Source of the DNA: Diospyros lotus
Lineage: Eukaryota > Streptophyta > Magnoliopsida > Ericales > Ebenaceae
NCBI RefSeq assembly: GCF_014633365.1
Contig: NC_068346.1
Coordinates: forward strand, 18,869,030 to 18,933,029
Direction: 5' to 3'
Length of the DNA stretch: 64,000 nt
The notes below the pieces were generated by a model. That model saw only the letters and a program-made list of their open reading frames with translations, did no database searches and was not told the origin of the DNA. Below are positions 57,427-64,000 of the stretch, one piece after another (position 1 is the first letter of the stretch; each line of letters begins with the position of its first letter). A program made the translations under genes and the position numbers.

Positions 57427-57690
57427 CTAATTGCGAACGTAGGCGTTATGCCGAATCACGAAAACAAAATATGCATATTCTTTTTAATTGCGGATGTAGA
57501 CGTTATGCCAAATTGCAAAAACAAATTATGGATAGTCTTTCTAATTGCGGATGTAGACGTTATGCCAAATTGCAAAAACAAATTATGGATAGTCTTTCTA
57601 ATTGCAGACGTAGGCAATATGCCGAACTGCGAAAAAAATATGGATATTCTTTTTAATTGCGGACGTAGGCATTACGCTTACGATTCCAGC
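57427..57690 (+). repeat. 57-bp tandem repeat, about 4.5 copies, in frame
   Basis: Repeats of TAATTGCGGATGTAGACGTT start at about 57427, 57484, 57541, 57598 and 57653, with a period of 57 bp (19 codons) except for the last step. A plus-strand frame (57387-57656) stays open through all units and gives repeats like NCGCRRYAKLQKQIMDSLS. It has no known homologue and no gag or pol partner. Confidence 0.87.
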
Positions 57691-57899
57691 AAGCATATAC
57701 ACACGAAACTAGGGAGCCGCAACATTATGACATAAAAAATCCATTAAGATGTCCAAGGGTCAATAATGTCAATAGACAAAAAGACTCGCCCCTCGAACAC
57801 GTGGCAAAACTATTAATGAAAAAACCGTTAAGATGTTTACAGGTCACTTGTGGTGACTGACGAATGACTCGCCCCGAACATTTGCAGATGTTTAAAAAC

Positions 57900-58220
57900 A
57901 GAAGCACGAAAGCGTGAGAACGGTTCAAAAAATCGAAACGCGAACATGTGAGAATGGTTTAAAAACTGAAGCACGAGGGCGCGAGAATGGTTCAAAAAAC
58001 CAAAGCACAAGGGCTTGAGAACAATTCAAAAAACCGAAGCACAAACGTGTAAGAATGGTTTAAAAACCAAAGCACGAGGGCTAGAGAACGGCTCAAAAAA
58101 ATGATAATACATGAGAATGATACATAATCAAAAACGCAAAAAAGCATGAAAATGATCTGAAATGAGAAACGCAAAAAGCGTGAGAATAACTTGAAATCAG
58201 AACCTCAAAAAGTGTGAGAA
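57900..58220 (+). repeat. 34-bp imperfect tandem repeat, 6 to 9 copies
   Basis: Units of the type GAGAATGGTTCAAAAAACC...AAGCACGAGGGC recur at about 57916, 57950, 57983, 58017, 58051 and 58084, with weaker copies to about 58220. The period is 33-34 bp. No open frame uses it. Confidence 0.82.
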
Positions 58221-58288
58221 TAATCTATCAAAAAAAATAACGGCAAGCCACGACACAGCATACTCTTCCATCTGAGAAACTCAGATAA

Positions 58289-58444
58289 AAGAGTGGAGAG
58301 CAATTGTTGTCATAGGTAAAAGCCCATTAAAAGCCCAAAATAACATTTTGGGCTAAAAGACGTAAATTTCTCGTATGCCCCGGGGGGGGGTCCCACACAA
58401 ACGCGCAAACTAGATAACTCCGACATTCAAAAATCCCTCCGAAT
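58289..58444 (+). repeat. Polypurine tract and first part of the 3' LTR
   Basis: AAGAGTGGAGAG (58289-58300) precedes the LTR start TGTCATAGG at 58308. The LTR matches the left LTR up to CTCCGAAT (58437-58444), where a hAT element is inserted. Confidence 0.85.
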
Positions 58445-59269
58445 GATAGTTGTTAAAGGCGTGCCTAGGCGCCTTGCGCCTTAAGGCGCCAGTTCAGCGT
58501 CTTGCCTGGGCTGAGGCAATGCAATTTCAACGAGGCCCTCACCTTACATGGTGAGGCACTGAGGTGAGAGGCACGCCTCATGAAACTTAGGTTTTAATTA
58601 AAACTTGGGTAGCCCAATTCCTCCCCCTCTTCTCAGTTCCAACATGTATACATTACAACATATTTACATGTATACATTAAAACATATTTATATTTATTTA
58701 GTTGAAGTAAATGTCCACATTTTCTTTTATTTATATTTTACCCAGTGTTGTTAAAGGCCCAAGGCGCAAAGGGTCTTGGAGCCTAAGGCGCAAGGCGAGG
58801 CGCGCGCCTGGCAAGTGCAAGGCGCATGCTGACTAAGAAAAAAGAAAAATATACTTCTTAATTGAATAATAAGTCATAAAATAGATCTTAATCACATATC
58901 AACATTTATGTTATCAAAAATTCAAGAATTCAACATATATTAAATAAATCACAACATAAACATACTTCATGGCATACCTGTAAATTTCAACAAATTAAAT
59001 CCCACCATATTTCAATAAATCAGAAAAAGGAATCGACATTTAAACACCGCAAATAAAAAACAAAATTAGTATTTGACATATATAATTAAAAGACAACAAA
59101 ATAGTACTAAAAATGTCATTAAACTTAAGCAAAACCCACAAAAAAATATTAGTTTTAAGACTTAAGTCAACAGTCAACTTAAAAGAAAAAGTTAAATGAT
59201 CAACCTTAAACCATTAATGGGTCCTAAATGGCTAAATTTTAATTAGGATTAACTAGATATACATAATAA

Positions 59270-61884
59270 CTAGAAATCATCCTCATCATCAAGATCAAAT
59301 GTATCCATATTTTCATCATCAGAACTATTATCTCCAATATTTTCTTATACATCATCTCCCTCTCCATCTTCTTCTTCCTCATCAAGATCCATTGGAGCAT
59401 TTGAAGTTGATGCCCTTGTCCCCTCCCCCTTGTCAAATTTGAAGTTGAAGTCACTTTTGATCTAGTTGAGTGATTAGCTTCTTCAACAACCGATGCCATA
59501 GCAACATCATCCCATGTCAAATCATGATCTTCATGTACCAGCTCATCATCTGACTCTCTAAATTTATCAATTGCCCCAAGCAACCACTCATTACTTTCAT
59601 CAACTTCATCTAAAGAAATTGGATCAATTGATTTACGCAAATTGAAGCGACGTCTCAAAGCTCTATTATACTTGACAAATACCAAATCATTGAGACGTCG
59701 TTGCTCCAATCGATTTCTCTTTTTGTTATGAAGCTGTCATAATTAAATTAGAATCAGTAAGTTAAAGAAATAAGAAATCATAGACCTTTTGTGGTGAATA
59801 TTAAGAATAAGAAAAAACACTCTTACGTGCTCAAAAACACTCCAATTCCTTTCACAACCTGAAGAGCTACAAGTGAGGCTACATATCTTGATGGCAAACT
59901 TTTGCAAATTAGGGGTTGCAGTACCAAATTGAGACCACCATTTAACTAGGAAAAAATATACTATAATCAGTAATTGAAAATTGCTAGTTGTAGACTAATG
60001 ATTAGACTTACTTAGATTATTAATTAAAAAACCAAATTACCTGGTGCCAATTGATTCCTTCCTCTTATGCATATTTGTTTTCTAAATATCCCTTCAACAT
60101 TTTTATACAAACTTAACTCTTTAGAAATTTTGTCTTGCACCTTTGCCATGGGAACCAACCTCTCTATGGTTCGATACAACCCATCAATAATCTCTTGATC
60201 TTCTCCAATGCTTGCATTTGAATAAAACAATTCTGGATTCAAGTAATATCCAGTTGCATGTAGAGGATGATGCAATTGAATATTCCACCTCCCATCAATG
60301 ATTTCAAATATTTGCTTGTATTTCCTTTCATCATTAAAAGATTTTGCAATGGCTTCTTTTGCCCTATCCATAGCCTCATAAATATAAGGCATAGCAAGCT
60401 TATCCTCATTGTCTACCACTCTAAGCACCTTGACAAGTGGCCCTAACACCTTGAGAGCATAAAGAACATTTTTCCAAAATGAATATTGTAACACAGTTTG
60501 AGATGCGAGCTTACCCCGTGCTTCTCTTGCAAATTTAGAGTTAGTCCACTCTTCTGAAGTGAACATCTTCCTCGAGTTGGCTTTTTGTTTATGAAGTCTT
60601 GAAAGGGTGAGGAAAGCCGTGGCAAATCTTGTTTTCCCAGGTCTTAGCATCTCTCTCTTTTTTGTGAATGTTCTCATCATATTCAACACTTGTGTAGAGC
60701 TATACAAGAATCCATTTACTGCACATGCTTTTTGAAAAGTCTTCTTCAATATAGGAAGTTTAAAAATATCTTCTAACATTAGGTTTAAGCAATGGGCAGC
60801 ACATGGTGTCCAATATAAGTGCTTTCGCTTAGCCATTAAGAAGTCTCCTATAAGACAAGTTAAAAATCTATCATTAAACTAACAACATCAACATCATTCA
60901 AAGGTAAAAGTTAAAAAATAGCAAACTTACTAGCTAAAACATTAGCCGAGGCATTATCAGTCACAACTTGAACCACATTTGCTTCACCTACTTCCTCTAC
61001 AAACTGGTCAAGTAATTGAAATATTTTAACAGCATCCTTGGCATATGAGGAAATATCAATGGATCTAATGAACATGCTTCCCTTTGGACAATTTACCAAA
61101 AAGTTAAGCAAAGATCTCTCTCTCTTATCCTTCCAACCATCACACATAAGGGAACATCCATATTTAGGCCAATCCTCCTTATAACTCTTCATAATTTCAT
61201 TTGTGCATACCAACTCCTTCTTAAGATAAGGAACTCTCACCTCATGATAACTAGGAGGTTTCATGCCTGGACCAGCTCGACCAATAGCCTCAATCATCGG
61301 CTTAAAACTTGGATACTTGACTGCATTGAAAGACAAGCTAGCTTCATACATCCATCTAGAAAACCAAACATAAGCATTCTCCCTCAATTCTTTATTGACA
61401 TGGATCTCCATTGTTGCTTGTTTCCCAGTGCTCACTTTAGGTTTAGGAGACAAAATCAAATCCAAAGGCCCTTTCATCCTTTGCTTTTTTTGTTGCATAG
61501 TTAAACCTTGACTTAACTTCAAGACACAAGCCCTTTAACACCTCTTTCAAAAACCACTTCATCATCATCATCATCTCCAAGGGTATCAATGTCATCAAAA
61601 TCTGGTATAACATCACTATTGTTCTTCTCTTCTAGCTTTTTCAACATATGCTCTCTAATTTCTTCTTTAACATGTGAAGGACAATTTGGACAAACTTTGG
61701 CATTCTTATACCTTCCAACAAGGTGTTGTTTAGCTCAGTAAACCCCTACTTTCGTTATTTTTCCACAAAAATTACATTTTAAAGAGTTTATGTCCTTTGG
61801 ATCTAGCAGTGTGTTATATTTCCATGCTGGATCTTTTCTACCACTGCCAAAGGAGCCACTAGGAGCATTTGAATCAGATGCCAT
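59270..61884 (-). pseudogene. hAT transposase, five exons, damaged
   Basis: The enzyme excises and re-inserts the hAT element. Exons on the minus strand: 61884-60931 (containing a frameshift), 60847-60041, 59945-59827 and 59733 to about 59270, with consistent GT-AG sites and phases. A BED-type zinc finger (KDPAWKYNTLLD, CNFCGKITK) comes first, then the DUF659-type region (YGCSLMCDGWKDKRERSLLN, VVTDNASANVLA), HLYWTPCAAHCLNLMLED, and the C-terminal dimerisation region (SSSGCERNWSVFE, NKKRNRLEQRRLNDLVFVKYN) with an acidic tail. Damage: a TGA at 61735-61737 inside the zinc finger, where the family has Arg; a frameshift near 61510; and another frameshift with a stop in the tail near 59437-59350. 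The rest is well kept, so loss is recent. Confidence 0.9.
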
Positions 61885-62319
61885 TAGGATTAGGATATTT
61901 GCCATAATCATCATAAGCAAGGAGTCATAAATTTGAAAAAACATTGTAAAAAAATTATGAAAAGAAGCATGGATCAATAAGTGGCTGAATTTCAACCAAG
62001 GAAGGGAGGGGTTGAAAAAGAATTCTAATTAGCAGTGAGATTTTCTAGAATGGAGAACTGATGCAGGACAACAAGAAGTATTGCAGAAGATTGGAGGAGA
62101 AAAGAAAAAAATTCAGGGAGGGGAAAGAAGAAATCCAGGGAAGTAGTAGAAATCAAACTTCTATTCTATTTCTAATCAAGCATAGGATCCGATTAAGCAT
62201 AGGATCCGATTAAGGATTAAAACTTCTATTCTATTTTTAAATGCGGCAGTTCTATATGAGTATACTTGAAAATTTGGAAAGACTAAGGCTAGATTATGCC
62301 AAAAAATGTTAAAAGAAAA

Positions 62320-62760
62320 ACGAAGAAGAAGAAAAAGCAACAGTAGCAAGCATCAACAAATAAAAATTAAAAAAAAAATAACTGAAGAAGAAGAACAAGA
62401 GGAAGAGAAGAAGAAGAAGAATAAGTAGTAGCAATGTAAGAAAGAAGAAGAAAATGAAGCAGGCTAGCAGTAGCAGCAGCGTAAGAAGAAGAAGAAGAAC
62501 AAGAAGAAGAATTTTAGCGGCAACGGAAGAAGGAGGAGGAGGACAGTAGGAGAAGAAGAAGAAGGAGCAGGAGGATAACAGCAACGTAAGAAGTAGCCGT
62601 GTAAGAAGAAGAAGAAGGATAGCAGCAACGTAAGATTAAGAAACAGCTGCGTAATAAGAAGAAGAAGAAGAAGCAACAAGGATTGCCGAAGAAGAAGCAG
62701 ACTAGCAGCTGCCAGCAGCGTAAGAAGAAGAAGAAGAAGAAGAAGCAGGGATTGTTGATA
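62320..62760. repeat. GAA/AAG-rich simple-sequence region
   Basis: About 440 bp of nearly pure purine on the plus strand, mostly AAGAAG with inserted GCAGCAGCGTAAG-like words. It lies upstream of the transposase start inside the inner hAT element and is therefore part of its leader or promoter region. Minus-strand frames rich in Leu and Phe here are artefacts of the repeat. Confidence 0.8.
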
Positions 62761-63894
62761 TGTTACCTTGGCCTGGAGAAGCAGAAGCACCTCAATCAGA
62801 ACTGGAGAAGAACTTGAAGAGTTGCAGTTGTTGTGTTGCGTGAGAGAAAAGAGTGTTGCGTAAGAGAGTTTTGGAGCCTTAGAGGTGTAGTCTCTTGGCC
62901 TTCTAGAAATCAGATGAGCTGGAGCATGATATTTTTGAGTTTTGTTGACTTTTCAATATTGTATTTTATTATTTTCTTTCTCTTTAAGTTTTAAGAGAAA
63001 AATGTTTAAAAAATAAAATATGCTGATTTTTCAGTTGCGCCTGATGGATGTGCGCCTGAGGGAAGCGCGCCTGAAGGGCCTAGGTGTGCCTGGTTGGATC
63101 TCACCTCGCCTAAGCATGGCAAGGCGAGATGGTTGAGCCTTGAGGGGCCTTACGCCTAGGCGCGCGCCTAGGCGCACCTTTAACAACACTAATTTTACCT
63201 TCCATTTACTTTAACACATAAATGTAAATAAGAAAGTACCCCCTATTTGAATTCAATAAAAATATCTAAAAAATCAAAATCCATAACAATAAGAAAATAG
63301 AATTTTGGTTTTAGTACAAACTCGAGATTTAGCGATTTTACCACCCCCAAAATACATATCTACTATTTCTTGAAAAATTCATTAAAAATTATTTTAACAA
63401 CAATGAATATTAGCTATCAAAATACCGGGAGATAGTTTTTTAAAATGAAAACATTTTTTTATATGTCTCCTTATAATGCGCTAATCTTCCAGACTTAGAA
63501 AAATAGCATTTTTCAAAATGAAACATTTTCTTGATTGTGGACTTGTAGTGTTTATATATTTGTTTAGAACTTTGCATGATGATTGGTACTTATTTGAATT
63601 TGAGACTTTAAATTTGAACTTTGATGATGTTTTTAGTTTAGAATTTGCACGATAAATGAACCAACTTTGATGTTGTTAGTTTAGAATTTGAAGATAATGA
63701 ATCATTAATGATATGCATGTGTTATTACTGATAATTTGATAATTTTTTATGATTTTACAAAATTTTGAGTTTTTTTTCTAAAAGGTGCGTCTCGCTTCGC
63801 AAAGGCGCGCCTTGCCTCGTGCGCCTCGCACCTCAGGCTCCAGGACCCTTTGCTCCTCGCTGCGCCTCGCGCCTTTCAAAACTATGCTCCGAAT

Positions 63895-64000
63895 ATTCCA
63901 TAAAAAAGAATAAGCAATTATCCATAAAGAATTCTAATTTTCAAAGGATTTAGGAATATTGGGATAAATATCATTCATAAAAATTCTAAACCTAACAAGA
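63895..64000 (+). repeat. Second part of the 3' LTR of the non-autonomous element
   Basis: ATTCCATAAAAAAGAATAAG and the sequence to the window end match the left LTR from about 55120 on (GGAATATTGGGATAAATATC in both). The LTR continues past the window. Confidence 0.88.

Larger units (their letters stand above)
58743..63191. mobile_element. Inner hAT element with transposase gene
   Basis: A 4449-bp element with exact 8-bp duplications ATTTTACC (58735-58742 and 63192-63199). The ends are CAGTGTTGTTAAAGGC and, on the reverse complement, TAGTGTTGTTAAAGGTGCGCC. Subterminal AAGGCG-type repeats are present at 58755-58825 and 63030-63180. It carries a minus-strand hAT transposase gene. The end sequences share GTTGTTAAAGGC with the outer element, so both belong to one family. 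Confidence 0.93.
58445..63886. mobile_element. Outer hAT element, non-autonomous, split by the inner hAT
   Basis: It is flanked by the exact 8-bp duplication CTCCGAAT (58437-58444 and 63887-63894). The inverted ends are GATAGTTGTTAAAGGCG and, on the reverse complement, CATAGTTTTGAAAGGCG. Without the inner element it is about 0.98 kb (58445-58742 and 63200-63886). GC-rich words such as AAGGCGC, TAGGCGCC and GCGCCTCG crowd both ends, as expected for transposase-binding subterminal repeats. It has no transposase of its own, so it must have moved with enzyme supplied from elsewhere. Confidence 0.9.
55003..64000 (+). mobile_element. Non-autonomous LTR element with captured PEPC sequence, runs off the window
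   Basis: The left LTR (55003-55506) and the right LTR (58308 to beyond 64000, split by nested hAT elements) share start sequence TGTCATAGG and the block from CAAAAGCCC to AACTCCGACATTC. The 2.8-kb interior has a degraded TGGCGCC-type primer region, no gag or pol beyond a 24-codon start, an antisense PEPC fragment, two tandem arrays and a purine tract. It therefore depended on another element for copying. It is inserted in the RT of the gypsy element. Confidence 0.83.

Noticed and set aside
62309..62790. Leu/Phe-rich minus-strand open frames
   Set aside because: They are translations of a GAA/AAG simple repeat and look like membrane proteins only because of the repeat.

Overview
This window is nuclear DNA of a flowering plant, probably a dicot. 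The evidence is spliced genes with short GT-AG introns, a defensin-like gene of plant type, a captured phosphoenolpyruvate carboxylase (PEPC) fragment, and Ty1/copia, Ty3/gypsy (Tat-type and chromovirus-type), LINE and hAT elements of familiar plant kinds. Almost all of it is transposable-element sequence in various states of decay. I found only two credible host loci: a small secreted cysteine-rich (defensin-like) gene at 7006-7355 (+) and a 1.78-kb exon of an unrecognised host gene at 40856-42635 (-), with possible neighbouring exons.

Left part (1-13.5 kb). The 3' end of a copia element (integrase tail, RT, RNase H, 208-bp LTR) occupies 1-2232. It abuts a 2.9-kb block (2233-5158) that recurs in the same orientation at 43606-46543. 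The defensin-like gene follows in AT-rich DNA. A Tat-type gypsy deletion derivative lies at 9332-13532 with both LTRs and a perfect TTTAC target duplication. Its gag is nearly joined to the integrase tail, and it carries ten imperfect repeats of mostly 89-102 bp.

Middle left (13.5-28 kb). This is one minus-strand copia element: 5' LTR from about 28008 down to 23233, then primer site, then gag. It is split by later insertions. A second Tat-type element (15365-23153, LTRs on both sides) sits in its gag start, and a 2557-bp solo LTR (TSD GATAT) sits in the 3' LTR of that element. The copia LTR itself is interrupted by a hAT-like element (23396-27080), which in turn holds a 2748-bp solo LTR (TSD GACCT).

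Middle right (28-43.6 kb). Here are a long unassigned stretch, a 294-bp hAT MITE with a perfect 8-bp target duplication, a minus-strand chromovirus-like gypsy (LTR, integrase with chromodomain remnant, RT/RNase H, protease, gag), a decayed RTE-type LINE, and the host exon.

Right part (43.6-64 kb). This is a deep nest. The second copy of the 2.9-kb block leads into a copia gag-protease-integrase. That copia is interrupted by a 5'-truncated LINE with a poly(A) tail and, further on, by a gypsy element of the same family as the one at 34-39 kb. The gypsy is interrupted by a non-autonomous LTR element carrying antisense PEPC coding sequence and two tandem-repeat arrays. The 3' LTR of that element is split by a hAT element (TSD CTCCGAAT), which is itself split by a related, transposase-bearing hAT element (TSD ATTTTACC). 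The LTR resumes at 63895 and runs off the window.

No element looks fully intact: every polyprotein and the hAT transposase carry stops, frameshifts or deletions. I did not find a convincing new multi-gene system. The most unusual items are the hAT-in-hAT nest with exact target duplications, the PEPC capture, and the duplicated RNase H-LTR-gag block.
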